Numbered from the stretch's first letter, positions 8,540 through 18,373 are shown. The stretch is 64,000 nt of DNA from Verrucomicrobiales bacterium (GCA_002715965.1 PBAL01000010.1:1-64000); one strand, 5' to 3'. Numbers and translations: made by a program. Notes: generated by a model from the letters alone, not told the origin.

Positions 8540-9901
8540 TCAGAGTTGTTCCAACTGCCAGCGCAGGATCCCGCGCGTGCCAGAAGTCAACTTCACAAAC
8601 TCCGCGATTCGCAATCCCTCCACCCAGAAGATCTCTCCACCGGCCGTGGTCGCTACCAACAACTGATGCCGTAGTGTCTTTGGAATCTTTTGATTCACAA
8701 AACAGTCCTGCAGTTTCTTCGACTGCTTCATTCCAATCGGTCGATAACGATCACCCGGCCGCCAATGACGAAGCGTGATGTTCGGTCCGATTCGATCGAA
8801 GTCGAACAGCTCTTCGTCCGGGTCCTTGCGCGCTTTGTCCATCTTCCCACTCTGAACCCGAAATCGAACGGTGCGCGAACCCAGGCTCCGAGTCTGCCAT
8901 GCTCTCATTGGGGTAAGCACAAGCTCCGGTTCGTCTTCGAACGCAGAAACCGATTCCACCTCTACCAGCTCGCCACCCACCCTTCGCAAGGCCTTGCCTT
9001 CGGAGTGCACTACCGGCGCGTTCGAATCAACGAGTGCGTCGATCAGTTTAAACGAAGGCGTCTCACACTTCCGGATCAGTTGAGCGTGAATGATCCGTCT
9101 CTTGGCGGCTGCCGGAAGTTCTTCGAATGCGATTGATTTTTCACTGAGAAAACCTGCGGCCTGATCCGCCAGTTCTTTCTCATCCCCCAACTGTTGCAAG
9201 GTACGCAGGATGACCTGATCGAGTCCGGGCTGAAAATTTCCGCGCAGAATCGGCAGCAAATCATGCCGGACCCGATTGCGAAGATGGCGTGTGTCCCGAT
9301 TCGAACTGTCTTCCCGAAACTTGAGTTTCAGCCGTTGAGCGAACGCTTCGATTTCTGTCCGGCTGATGCCTAGCAGCGGACGCACAAGAGAAAGCCGCTT
9401 GTCCGCCGGGCTCGGAGATACCGCAGGCATGCCCGTCAACCCGTCGATACCCGCGCCGCGAAGCAGGCGAATAAAGAACAGTTCAATCTGATCGTCCGAG
9501 TGATGAGCCAGTGCGATTCGACGACAGCCCCATTCACGCGCGGCATCCGCGAAGAACTGGTGCCGGGCCTTGCGCGCAGCCATTTCGATGGATTCACCCG
9601 CGTTCTTTGCCAGCGCTGAAACATCTGCTTCACCGACGAAACAACGCAGACCGAGCCTGTCGGCAAGGCGCCTCACAAAACGCTCGTCAGAGTTGCTGTC
9701 ACGCCCCCGCAATCGGTGATTGAAATGCGCCACAGCCAGCTTCCAGGAATTTGCTGAGGCCAACGCGTTCAGCACGTGCAGCAGCACAATCGAATCCACG
9801 CCACCCGAAACGCCTACAAGTACCTTCGCGCGTTTTGTGATGAGGCGTTGCTCCGCGATTTCCCCGCCAACTTGTGAGAACAGCGCGTCCGCCATCAGCA
9901 T
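8540..9901 (-). CDS. tilS: tRNA(Ile)-lysidine synthase
   Basis: This 453-residue ATP-dependent enzyme would attach lysine to C34 of the AUA-reading tRNA(Ile). The PP-loop SGGVDS is near residue 33, followed by AVAHFNHRLRGRDSNSDE, RFVRRLADRLGL and the conserved LAHHSDDQIEL segment. The NRDTRHLRNRVRHDLLPIL block is typical of TilS, and a C-terminal substrate-binding domain contains WRPGDRYRPIGM. Length fits the longer, E. coli-like TilS type. Two ATG codons (9901 and 9895) could serve as the start. It lies downstream of thrC on the same strand with a 39-base gap. Confidence 0.93.
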   Translation of the reverse strand: MLMADALFSQVGGEIAEQRLITKRAKVLVGVSGGVDSIVLLHVLNALASANSWKLAVAHFNHRLRGRDSNSDERFVRRLADRLGLRCFVGEADVSALAKNAGESIEMAARKARHQFFADAAREWGCRRIALAHHSDDQIELFFIRLLRGAGIDGLTGMPAVSPSPADKRLSLVRPLLGISRTEIEAFAQRLKLKFREDSSNRDTRHLRNRVRHDLLPILRGNFQPGLDQVILRTLQQLGDEKELADQAAGFLSEKSIAFEELPAAAKRRIIHAQLIRKCETPSFKLIDALVDSNAPVVHSEGKALRRVGGELVEVESVSAFEDEPELVLTPMRAWQTRSLGSRTVRFRVQSGKMDKARKDPDEELFDFDRIGPNITLRHWRPGDRYRPIGMKQSKKLQDCFVNQKIPKTLRHQLLVATTAGGEIFWVEGLRIAEFVKLTSGTRGILRWQLEQL

Positions 9902-9940
9902 TGCTCCGGTTCGATTCGCGGAATTGAACGACTCACCACA

Positions 9941-11158
9941 CTAGATCGCACTCCAGTCGATCGAATCGTTCAAGTTCAGTTTCGGAAGACTCGCCTCCAT
10001 CGCTTCGGAATATTTCTGCACCGCGCCGGTGTTGAAGATCAGCACCTTGTCGCGATCGGATATCTTGCCTTCGTCCAACAAACGCTCCAGCACGCCGAGA
10101 CAAACTGCCGTCTCGGGACAAATGCTGATCCCCTCCGCCTGCACCGCTTCACGCATCAGCCTTGGAATCTCTTCCTCGGGACAGGACATCGCCAGACCGT
10201 CGCTCTCCTTCACTGCATCGATGATCATGAAATCTCCAACCGCAGCTGGAACACGAAGACCACTGGCCACGGTCGCGGCATTGTCAAAGCGCTTCGCAAA
10301 ACGATTCCCATGCTCAAACGCCGTGACGATGGGGGCGCATCCAGAACTCTGGCAGGCGATCATGCGCGGCTTCTTTCCTTTTAGCAAACCGATGGCTTCC
10401 AGTTCGGCAAAGGCCTTCCACATGCCGATCAATCCCGTTCCGCCACCGGTTGGATAAAGGATCACGTCCGGCAGCTGCCAGTCGAACTGTTCGGCCAATT
10501 CCAAGCCCATCGTCTTCTTGCCCTCGATGCGATACGGCTCCTTCAACGTTGAAAGATTGAACCAGCCCTTCTCCTTCTCGCCAGCCGCAACGATCTTCCC
10601 GCAATCATCGATGAGACCATTGACCTCATAGGTATGCGCGCCTGCCAGCGCACACTCCCGCCGATTGATTGCAGGGGTGTCCTCCGGCATGAACACCCAC
10701 GACTCCATTCCCGCACGCGCGGCATACAAAGCCATGGCACCTCCGGCGTTACCCGCCGACGGCGCGGCCACTTTCGTGATGCCGAACTCCTTGCACATCG
10801 TGATCGCCATCGCCATTCCACGCGCCTTGAAACTGCCCGTGGGAAGGCGGCTCTCGTCCTTGACCAACAGATGTTTCATGCCGAATCGCTTGGCCAGCAC
10901 CGGCACCTGCAGAATCGGCGTAATGGTTTCAGTGAGGGACACAATGTTGGAAGGATCGGCAACCGGCAAGAGTTCCAGGTAACGCCAGATGGTGGGCGGA
11001 CGACCCACCAGTTTCTTGCGTGTGAAATGCTGCTTTACCACGTCCAGGTCGTAGCGAACCCACAACGGACGCTGGCAGGAAGTACAAAGGGCATGCGGTT
11101 TGCCCGCCTCGTATTCCTGGCCGCAATTCGCGCACTCGAGATGTGTCACAAAGGACAT
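9941..11158 (-). CDS. thrC: Threonine synthase with N-terminal zinc ribbon
   Basis: A 405-residue PLP enzyme that converts O-phosphohomoserine to threonine. An N-terminal zinc ribbon (Cys9, Cys12, Cys25, Cys28) precedes the fold-type II core. The PLP lysine is Lys111 in LPTGSFKARG, the phosphate-binding glycine loop is PTGGGTGLIG, and SAGNAGGAMALYAARAG is the substrate loop. This is the archaeal/plant-like short threonine synthase class that carries a zinc ribbon. It is followed by tilS. The start ATG at 11158 is well supported by the ribbon beginning at residue 9. Confidence 0.93.
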   Translation of the reverse strand: MSFVTHLECANCGQEYEAGKPHALCTSCQRPLWVRYDLDVVKQHFTRKKLVGRPPTIWRYLELLPVADPSNIVSLTETITPILQVPVLAKRFGMKHLLVKDESRLPTGSFKARGMAMAITMCKEFGITKVAAPSAGNAGGAMALYAARAGMESWVFMPEDTPAINRRECALAGAHTYEVNGLIDDCGKIVAAGEKEKGWFNLSTLKEPYRIEGKKTMGLELAEQFDWQLPDVILYPTGGGTGLIGMWKAFAELEAIGLLKGKKPRMIACQSSGCAPIVTAFEHGNRFAKRFDNAATVASGLRVPAAVGDFMIIDAVKESDGLAMSCPEEEIPRLMREAVQAEGISICPETAVCLGVLERLLDEGKISDRDKVLIFNTGAVQKYSEAMEASLPKLNLNDSIDWSAI

Positions 11159-11274
11159 GCCCGCAGAATCGCGACTGCGACCGAACCCGTCAAGGAAGCG
11201 GCTGGCTCTGCCAGTATAGAAGCTCGTTGACGCAAACGGCGTCTTGCTCCATTCATCTGCCAGGAAAGGAACCT

Positions 11275-11544
11275 ATGAAGAAACTCTTCATCATCAGCAC
11301 ACTCGCATTGCTATGCGTCAGCGCACCGGGACTGTATGCGCAGAAGTTGGAGCAATGCGTGGTGTGCAAGGAAGGGCCGCTGTTCGGCACCATCTGCACC
11401 AATTGCGGGCAGCGAAAAATCCAGTGCGATCTCTGCGGACTTCCAATCAAGGACAACCACCTGAAGACCGGGGACGGGCGTTACATCTGCCAGTTCGAAA
11501 GGAACACTGTGATCGTCAACGAACAGATCGCCAAGCACTGCTGA
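11275..11544 (+). CDS. Small secreted Cys-rich protein
   Basis: An 89-residue protein with a good ribosome-binding site (AGGAAAGGA) upstream of the ATG at 11275 and a signal peptide ending near LYAQ. The mature part contains four CxxC-type pairs (CVVC, CTNC, CDLC and a later single Cys each side of YIC), so it likely binds zinc or forms disulfides in the periplasm. Its arrangement resembles a treble-clef or LIM-like knuckle. No partner gene is adjacent: thrC diverges upstream and a leftward hypothetical follows. Function unknown. Confidence 0.7.
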   Translation: MKKLFIISTLALLCVSAPGLYAQKLEQCVVCKEGPLFGTICTNCGQRKIQCDLCGLPIKDNHLKTGDGRYICQFERNTVIVNEQIAKHC

Positions 11545-11559
11545 GTCCTTCTTGTTCAG

Positions 11560-11958
11560 CTACTCGATGTTCTTTTCCGGACTGCTCTCAGCCTGGAGCG
11601 CGTGATTGATCTCGCTCATTTTCGAGTAGGTTTCGGTCAAGGTCGTCTTCAGCGTGGTGATCTTGCCGTGAAACTTTTTCAGGCGGTCGGTGACGGAGTA
11701 TATGACCGTGCCATTGTGAAACACCGGGTTCTTGATCGCACTGAGTTGTGAGAGACCAAAGGTATCGGACTTGCTCCCGCTCACGGCCATCTTTTTGGTC
11801 GCCTGGTTCAGCTGCTCGGCTTTGTCATCGCCAAGTTTTTCCAACAGCAACTTATTCTCGGGGCCGGTAACATGGGACGAAAAGGGAGTCCAGTAAGACC
11901 TCCGTCCCGATCGTCCGCGCCCTGATTGGAGGATGCCGATGAATATTGAGATCACCAA
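11560..11958 (-). CDS. Hypothetical protein, possibly a truncated gene
   Basis: A 132-codon reading frame. The last 95 residues (LEKLGDDKAEQLNQATKKMA to SEINHALQAE) look like a genuine, largely helical protein. The first 30 residues are Arg/Ser-rich and resemble noncoding translation, so the true gene may have lost its 5' end or start internally (for example at the Met of MAVSGSKSD). No recognised domain. The frame overlaps no other gene. Confidence 0.4.
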   Translation of the reverse strand: MVISIFIGILQSGRGRSGRRSYWTPFSSHVTGPENKLLLEKLGDDKAEQLNQATKKMAVSGSKSDTFGLSQLSAIKNPVFHNGTVIYSVTDRLKKFHGKITTLKTTLTETYSKMSEINHALQAESSPEKNIE

Positions 11959-11982
11959 GGACTGTGATTATGGTCGCCCGCC

Positions 11983-13395
11983 ATGCACTTCCAATCTGGA
12001 CATCAATCGATTTCTAAACGCGGAATCATCGGGCGCGTCATCGTTCTTCTGTGCCTGGCCTGCTCGTCGGCCAAGGCTGATAACGCGAAACCCTGGCGCC
12101 TTCAGGAACACCTGGGCCTGCCGGAATGGTTGCGCTTCAACGGAAACACCCGCGCCTTCTACGAAACGATGGACAATCAATTCCGCGTCGGCGGAATCGG
12201 TGGCGATCAACTGCTCACCTGGCGCACCATGCTCAAGCTCACCGCCACCAAGAACGGCTACTCAGTCGCTGGCGAATTGGTGGATGTGCGAGGAACCCTG
12301 GCTGATACGGGAACGCCGTTGGGCACGGATGACATCAACGCCCTGGAGCCCCAGCAGGCCTACATCGGGTGGAACGGCTCAAGTGAGGCAGGGGACGATC
12401 TCGGTCTCCGATTCGGCCGGCAGACCATGAATCTAGGCGCCCGCCGATTTCTCGCCCGCAACATCTTTCGCAGCACGATCAATGCGTTCAACGGAATCCG
12501 AGCCCGCTGGGAACGACCGGACAAGATGACGCTCAATGCCTTCTATTTCCTGCCCCAACAGCAGCGGCCGAACGATCTCGGCAGCCTGCTTGCCAACGAA
12601 GCCGCCCTGGATTCCGAAAACTTCAATCTGCAGTTCTGGGGAGTTCACCACGAGATCCACAACGTGTGGCGCGACCTGAACATGGAACTGCAGTTCTTCG
12701 GCCTGCACGAAGACGACACAGCAACCCGCAACACCCGTAATCGACGAATTTATACTCCGGCCCTGCGCTTCTCTCGCAAACCTGGCATCGGCCGGCTGGA
12801 TCTCGACCTGGAAAGCGCCGTTCAGTTCGGTGAATCACGCGCCACCGGTGCAGTTGCAGACACGACCGACCTCGATCATCTCGCCCATCGCCACACCTTG
12901 GAATCCGGCTACACCTTCGACCTGCCATGGCAGCCTCGCCTGGCGTTCCAATACGAATGGGCAAGCGGTGACGAAACCGCCGGCGATGGGGACAACAACC
13001 GCTTCGACACCCTCTTCGGCGTTCGCCGGCCCGGGCACGGGCCGACCGGTATTTGGGGTGGATTCGCCCACATCAACGTCAATTCACCGGGCTACCGCAT
13101 CACCGCCAAACCGCGCAAGGACGTTCAATTCATGTGGTCCCATCGTTGGTACCTGCTCGCCTCCGACACCGACGCCTGGGTGCCCCAAGGCGTCCGCGAT
13201 GCCACCGGCAATTCCGGCCGCTTCATCGGCCACCAACTTGAAACCCGCATTCGCTGGGAAGCCATCCCCGGAAACCTCAAATTCGAAACCGGAGGCGCCC
13301 ATCTTTTCGCCGGCGACTTCCTCCGCCGCGCCCCAAACTCCAACGGGCAACAGGACAGCACCTACGGCTACTTCCAAGCCGAAGTGTCTTTCTAA
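11983..13395 (+). CDS. Alginate-export-like outer-membrane beta-barrel
   Basis: A 470-residue protein with a signal sequence (hydrophobic segment ending at SAKAD, about residue 32), then alternating amphipathic strands throughout. LRFNGNTRAFYET at the mature start and LRFGRQTMNLGARRFLARN in the first third fit the alginate_exp (AlgE-like) porin family. It ends in an aromatic residue (AEVSF), as is usual for BamA-assembled barrels. No polysaccharide genes sit beside it, so it may serve as a general anion or oligosaccharide porin. The start at 11983 lies close to the divergent hypothetical gene. Confidence 0.82.
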   Translation: MHFQSGHQSISKRGIIGRVIVLLCLACSSAKADNAKPWRLQEHLGLPEWLRFNGNTRAFYETMDNQFRVGGIGGDQLLTWRTMLKLTATKNGYSVAGELVDVRGTLADTGTPLGTDDINALEPQQAYIGWNGSSEAGDDLGLRFGRQTMNLGARRFLARNIFRSTINAFNGIRARWERPDKMTLNAFYFLPQQQRPNDLGSLLANEAALDSENFNLQFWGVHHEIHNVWRDLNMELQFFGLHEDDTATRNTRNRRIYTPALRFSRKPGIGRLDLDLESAVQFGESRATGAVADTTDLDHLAHRHTLESGYTFDLPWQPRLAFQYEWASGDETAGDGDNNRFDTLFGVRRPGHGPTGIWGGFAHINVNSPGYRITAKPRKDVQFMWSHRWYLLASDTDAWVPQGVRDATGNSGRFIGHQLETRIRWEAIPGNLKFETGGAHLFAGDFLRRAPNSNGQQDSTYGYFQAEVSF

Positions 13396-13419
13396 GGGGC
13401 TGTTCGGTACCCATCCGAG

Positions 13420-14151
13420 ACTGCTGACCAAAGTTCGAATGCGGACTTGGGCTGACATCGAGTAAGTCAGCATCTGGTGGAGCATGTGCGGTGGGAATTT
13501 CAGAAGCTGGCAGGAATTGCCGGATTTGAGAGCCGCGTTGCGAGGTTCGTCTTTTAGCGCGGCTGCTTCACCGAGGAAACTGCGGGGACCACGCATCCCG
13601 AAAAGTTGCCCATTGCGGGTGACCTGCATTTCGCCGGAGACGAGGACGTAGAATTCGCGCGTGGTGTGGCCTTCACGAACGAGGGTGGAACCGGCATCGA
13701 GATTGATGGCTTCGTCCGGATTCGGATGCAAGCCTGCGGGATCGCCTCCACCATCTTGCATCACCAGGTCTTCCCGCCCGGTGATGAGGTCTCGCATCTG
13801 GCGATACCATTGGTTTTGGAGGCAGTATTTCAATTGCTCCAGCCGATTGGGACCCACTGTGTCGCCGGGGATCAGGAGATCGTGCCGACGACCGTCGCGC
13901 TCCACCAGAAGACGGCCGCCAAACGCGGGGATGCAGTGCGTGCAGGGATGGGGTACGAAAGTGGCGCCGAACACGTGGCATTCGCGCCCGAAGTAGACCG
14001 GATGGAAGTCGAACATTTCGGTTATCACCTCGCGCTTCTCCTTCGCGTCGATGCCGAGCTGGCAGGCGAGCTTGAGGATCAGGCCTTCGTAGATTTCAGG
14101 CGTGGTGTAGAGGCGCAGGCGATTGCCCGTGTATTGGCGGCCACGAATTTG
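13420..14151 (-). pseudogene. Cyclic-nucleotide-binding protein fragment, cut at both ends
   Basis: Leftward translation gives RQYTGNRLRLYTTPEIYEGL, a middle region CHVFGATFVPHPCTHCIPAF, and then a CAP_ED-type cNMP-binding fold (STLVREGHTTREFYVLVSGE, SFLGEAAALKDEPRNAAL). At the 5' side the frame is closed by TGA-TAA at 14152-14157 just before the first recognisable residues, with no start codon. At the 3' side recognisable sequence stops near 13430, and the open frame then merely continues as the antisense of the barrel gene down to 13084. A GTG at 14028 could start a shorter product, but the homology-like sequence begins about 40 codons earlier. Confidence 0.55.
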
Positions 14152-14221
14152 TTATCAGGAAGAGAAGGGACGCGAACAAGAAGAGTTCCGTTTCGCTACT
14201 GCCTGACACGACGCAGGTGGT

Positions 14222-15562
14222 CTATCTTCGCTCCCCGCTGAGCGATACCTTCCCCTCAAATTCCGCACCGGCCTCAAACACCATCTTGCCAGTGACTTCC
14301 AGGCGGTCGCACTTGATGAGTGAGGGCACGCCATTGACGATGGCCGCCTCCAGTTGATCGACCAGTTTGTAGTGATCGGAGTCGAGTTTGACCACGGGAG
14401 GCACGTTGTTTCGATCGGGGTGGAGTTCGAGTCGGAAGTCGTCGGTGACGACATACACATCGGAGCGGAGCGTAAGAAGATCTCCGGTGGTCTTCACGGG
14501 GGCAAAGCGTGTCCTCGGCACGTCGACGGCAATCGCGCCATCGAAGCAGGAAATGGCTGCGCCCATGGCGGTTTCGAGTTGAATGACCTTTGGAGAATCT
14601 TTCTTGCGAGGATCAACTGTCTTGGCATTTCGAATCACCGCGAGCGGCAGAAAGCCGCCTTGTGCATCGAGTGCCTGCTTGAGGCTTTCCAGGTTGATCC
14701 AAAGGTTGTTGGTGTTGAAGTAGCGATGGGTGTCGACGTTTTCGAAGGCTTCCTTGTTTTCCTTGGGGCACTGGGCAGATTCGCGGAGAAGCAAGCCGCC
14801 ATCTGATTTCCGGACGGCCAGGTGTCCGCCCTTGTTGTCCGCTTCGGTACGTCGCGTCACTTCCATCATGAACGGTGCTTTTGACTTTGCGAGATGATTG
14901 AGGAGATCAAGGTTTAAGGTCGCACCAAGATTGTCCGAGTTGGAAACGAAGGCGTAGCGGACGCCCACGGCCAGGAGTTCATCCAGTTTGCCGGAACTGA
15001 GAATGGCTGGATAAAGATCCCCATGCCCCGGCGGGCACCATTCGTGCGAGGGATCGGCCGGCCACTCGATCGGTTCCATGGAGTTTTCATCCAACTTCGG
15101 AGCCTTGCTCTGGAGGAATTCAAGCGACGCGGGATCACCGAGGTCCGGATATTTGGTGAGGAATTCGCGCGTGTCCGCACTGGTGGAGAAGCTGTTCATC
15201 AAGAGGAATTGAAGTGGCATGCCAAACTTCTCACGCAACGCCAGAATCTGGCGCGCGGTCAGGTCGAGAAAGTTCAGCCCATCGCGAACTTCGAGGAGGG
15301 ACTTCGCCTTCTGCAGACCCATGCCCGTGCCCAGTCCGCCATTGAGCTTGATGATGACGGCGGCCTGCAGAAGCGACCTGGCTTCACTCTCTTCGGCCGT
15401 TGGCAGTTCCTCCAACTTCGGCAATGCCTCGATCGGTCTGATATCATCCTCAGGAATCATCATCCGCGCGCCGCCCTTGAGAATTCCGACGTTGTGTTCA
15501 AAGGCGCGAATGGGGACATCGCTCACTCCGGCCTCTTCCATTTTCTCCCGAATCGAAGACAT
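14222..15562 (-). CDS. UTP-sugar-1-phosphate uridylyltransferase (UGP2-like)
   Basis: A 446-residue enzyme of the eukaryote-type UDPGP family, which makes UDP-glucose or UDP-N-acetylhexosamine from UTP and the sugar 1-phosphate. The nucleotide-binding loop reads LNGGLGTGMGLQKAKSLLEV; further conserved blocks are LLMNSFSTSADTREFL, PPGHGDLYPAILSSGKLDEL and YAFVSNSDNLGA. The start at the ATG at 15562 (MSSIREKMEEAG) fits the family. The C-terminal beta-helix stops early at GAEFEGKVSLSGERR, shorter than I expect, and the next 70 bases run into the truncated cNMP-binding gene. A rearrangement could therefore have clipped the 3' end. Confidence 0.85.
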   Translation of the reverse strand: MSSIREKMEEAGVSDVPIRAFEHNVGILKGGARMMIPEDDIRPIEALPKLEELPTAEESEARSLLQAAVIIKLNGGLGTGMGLQKAKSLLEVRDGLNFLDLTARQILALREKFGMPLQFLLMNSFSTSADTREFLTKYPDLGDPASLEFLQSKAPKLDENSMEPIEWPADPSHEWCPPGHGDLYPAILSSGKLDELLAVGVRYAFVSNSDNLGATLNLDLLNHLAKSKAPFMMEVTRRTEADNKGGHLAVRKSDGGLLLRESAQCPKENKEAFENVDTHRYFNTNNLWINLESLKQALDAQGGFLPLAVIRNAKTVDPRKKDSPKVIQLETAMGAAISCFDGAIAVDVPRTRFAPVKTTGDLLTLRSDVYVVTDDFRLELHPDRNNVPPVVKLDSDHYKLVDQLEAAIVNGVPSLIKCDRLEVTGKMVFEAGAEFEGKVSLSGERR

Positions 15563-15628
15563 CGGCGATATGGTTGGAATGGACCATCGCGTCGTCAAAC
15601 TTTTCCGAACTGAGCAACCGCGTTGGAC

Positions 15629-18373
15629 CTACGGCAGGAACGCGAATTCGTTTGCGTTGATCAATCCACGGCAAACAACGTTCAGTCCCTGCTTCTTTGC
15701 GATTTCAACGGCTGCGTCAAGTTCGCCCGGGTCGGGTTGGCGGGTGAGCAAGAGGGCGAAGCAACGTCGAACGGCTGCCTTTAATCCACGGTCGCCACTG
15801 TCCTTATTCGCGCGCTCCGCGATGAACCGTGCCTGTTCGACAACGAAGTCGCTGTTCATCAAGTTGAGCGCCTGGAGGGGCGTGGTGGAGACAGGGCGCC
15901 TGGCGCGGACCTGTCCGCAATCGGGGAAGTCAAAGGCGGTGAAGATTTGGTCGTCCACTCGGCGCATGCGTTCCTGGTAGAGCATGCGACGCCAGGTGTG
16001 AGAACCATGGTTGTCGACGACTTCCCATTGGGCGTAGGTCTTCTTTTCGTTGTGAATACGATAGCTGCGGCCACCGATCTTCGTGTCGAGTTTTCCAGAT
16101 GCCTGGAGAATGCCATCGCGGATCACTTCCGCGGAAACGCGTTGGGGCGGGTAACGCCAGAGCAGGGCTGCGCTGCCATCCTTCTTGAGTGACGCTTCAT
16201 TCGGCAGGCTGGAACGGCGGAAAGCGTCGGACATCACGAGCAGACGGATCATTCCCTTCATCGACCAGGGGGCAACTTCGAGTTCGGTTGGCGTCACAAA
16301 CTCGGCGGCAAGCCATTCGAGCAGTTCGGGATGCGTGGGAGGTGCGCCGGCTTTTCCAAAATCGCTGGTGGTCGGAACAATGCCCGCACCGAAGACGTGA
16401 TGCCAGATGCGATTGGCCATCACCCGGGCGGTCAAGGGGTTGTCGGCACTGCCGATCCAGTTGGCAAACTCAAGCCGGCGTTTCGCGCCTTTGGCCATAC
16501 CGGTCAGTTTGAGATCACCACCGAGAATTTCCGGACCAGCTGGAACGACCTCGTCGCGTGGGCTCTCGGGACTGCCGCGGTGAAAGACACGGGTCACGGC
16601 GGGCGGAATGAAGCGCCCAACGAAGCTCGGCCGCGGACCTTCCTCGGCGAGGGTAGAGATGTGATTTTGAATCTCCCTCAACATGTCTTTCCGTTCCGGA
16701 TGTTTTTCGGAGAGCGACTTGTTCGCCCACCAGGTGCCGACCCAGGGTTGCCACGTGCCGTCGTTCTTGAGGATTTTCATGTCGAACTCGTAGCGCGGCA
16801 GGCTTGGCTTCCTTTCGAGGTAATCCGTGTCGTAGAAGTACTCGCGATTGGAACTCAGGCGCAGGCGATCAATCATGACGGATTCATTGAAATCGAACTG
16901 CACCCAGGGCTGTTCCTCGCCTTTCTTGGTGCGCGCGCGCCAGGCCATGGTTCCGTATTCACCGTCGTTTAAACGGTTCATCGGGTTGCGTCCGTCAATT
17001 CCACTCGCAGGATGCGCGGATACTTTTGCCGAGCTTTGGTGCGCCAGGTTTACGGCGACCTTTTCCGGTCCCAGCACTTCCAGTTCATCCAGCCCGACGT
17101 ATCCGGTCTTGAACTGGATGCGAACGGCCTTGGTCTTGACCGGGTGAAAATGCATCTCGCGAAACGCGCCCCAGTTTTCCTCCCAGGCACCGAGCTTCTT
17201 CAACTTTTGACGATTCTTCGAAATCCCCTTCCATATTTCCTCTCCGCGCTTTCGCCGTGGATGATCGGGCTTGAATTCAGGATGGCGCCCGCCGAATTCG
17301 ATGTCCTGGAAGACACCGGTCATCGCGTAGTAATCCTTGATGGTGATGGGGTCAAACTTGTGATTGTGGCAACGCGCACAACCGATCGTCACACCCATGA
17401 TCGAAGCGCCAACCGTTTGCATGATCTCGTCCATGCGATCTGCGCGCGCCTGGCGAATCGCAGACGGTTCGCGACCGACGGTGGCTGCGGGGACGTGTGG
17501 GCCGGCCACGAGGAAACCGGTGGCATCGCCCGTGCCGAGCGAATCGCCGGCGATCTGTTCCCGCACGAATTGGTCGTAAGGCAGGTCCTCATTGAAGGCG
17601 CGAACGACATAGTCGCGATAGACCCAGGCGTTCTTGCGATAGAGGTTGGCTTCCGAACCGTTCGACTCCGCCCAGCGAATGACGTCGAGCCAGTGTTGCG
17701 CCCAGCGTTCGCCGAAGTGCGGTGAGGCGAGCAGCTCTTCGACGAGGGCCTCATACGCCTTGTCCCCGTCCTTGGCGAAGTCCGCGTCAAACTTCTTCAC
17801 GCGGGCGGGCTTGGGCGGCAGACCGGTGAGGATGACGGATGCGCGGCGGATCAACGAACGGGAGTCGGCGGGACCATTCGCCTTCACACCGGCATCTCCC
17901 AGTCCTGCGGCAAGAAAGGCATCCACGGGATGCTTTGCCTGGCCGGGAACGGAGGGACGCTTGACCGGTTGGAAGGACCAGTGATCCGTGTTGATCTTCG
18001 CGACTTCATTCATCTGGCCGGGCCAATTAGCGCCCTCGGCAATCCACTTTTCGATCAGCGCGATCTGGGATTTCGTCAGGGGCTTGCCCTTGGGAGGCAT
18101 GATTTCATCAGGATCCCTACCCTTGACCAGGTCGAGCAGGTGGCTCTTGGAAGGATTGCCCGGAACGATACTCGGCAAGCCGCTGTCACCGCCACGGATC
18201 AGAATCGCCCGTTGGTCCACTCGCAATTCGGACTTGGCCTTGTCCGGGCCATGACAGTCGATACAGCGGTCTTCAAGTATGGTCTTGATGTCTTTCTCGT
18301 AATCGACGGCTACGGCCGTGCTTTCGATCAGTGTGAAGGTAAGAGCAAGAACTAAGGCACAGCGTTGCATCAT
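15629..18373 (-). CDS. Cytochrome c / DUF1549 / DUF1553 secreted protein
   Basis: A 914-residue exported protein typical of planctomycetes and verrucomicrobia. After the signal peptide comes a PSCyt1 heme domain with CIDCH (Cys37-Cys40-His41) and a distal IMPPKGKP. DUF1549 follows (about 145-380) and includes a second CxxCH-like motif in GCARCHNHKFDP. Around 410-570 there is an inserted discoidin/F5-8-type C-like region (AVRIQFKTGYVGLDELEVLG to QPWVQFDFNESVMIDRLRLS). DUF1553 forms the C-terminus (ARVMANRIWHHVFGAGIVPT). Such proteins are thought to act in oxidation of complex organic substrates, but no reaction is proven. It is followed by a same-strand sulfatase-like operon neighbour arrangement, with the sulfatase upstream. 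Confidence 0.88.
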   Translation of the reverse strand: MMQRCALVLALTFTLIESTAVAVDYEKDIKTILEDRCIDCHGPDKAKSELRVDQRAILIRGGDSGLPSIVPGNPSKSHLLDLVKGRDPDEIMPPKGKPLTKSQIALIEKWIAEGANWPGQMNEVAKINTDHWSFQPVKRPSVPGQAKHPVDAFLAAGLGDAGVKANGPADSRSLIRRASVILTGLPPKPARVKKFDADFAKDGDKAYEALVEELLASPHFGERWAQHWLDVIRWAESNGSEANLYRKNAWVYRDYVVRAFNEDLPYDQFVREQIAGDSLGTGDATGFLVAGPHVPAATVGREPSAIRQARADRMDEIMQTVGASIMGVTIGCARCHNHKFDPITIKDYYAMTGVFQDIEFGGRHPEFKPDHPRRKRGEEIWKGISKNRQKLKKLGAWEENWGAFREMHFHPVKTKAVRIQFKTGYVGLDELEVLGPEKVAVNLAHQSSAKVSAHPASGIDGRNPMNRLNDGEYGTMAWRARTKKGEEQPWVQFDFNESVMIDRLRLSSNREYFYDTDYLERKPSLPRYEFDMKILKNDGTWQPWVGTWWANKSLSEKHPERKDMLREIQNHISTLAEEGPRPSFVGRFIPPAVTRVFHRGSPESPRDEVVPAGPEILGGDLKLTGMAKGAKRRLEFANWIGSADNPLTARVMANRIWHHVFGAGIVPTTSDFGKAGAPPTHPELLEWLAAEFVTPTELEVAPWSMKGMIRLLVMSDAFRRSSLPNEASLKKDGSAALLWRYPPQRVSAEVIRDGILQASGKLDTKIGGRSYRIHNEKKTYAQWEVVDNHGSHTWRRMLYQERMRRVDDQIFTAFDFPDCGQVRARRPVSTTPLQALNLMNSDFVVEQARFIAERANKDSGDRGLKAAVRRCFALLLTRQPDPGELDAAVEIAKKQGLNVVCRGLINANEFAFLP

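Noticed and set aside
13084-13395. C-terminal extension of the cNMP-binding reading frame
   Set aside because: It is the exact antisense of the outer-membrane barrel gene's 3' end, Gly/Val-rich and without domain similarity; the recognisable protein ends near 13430.
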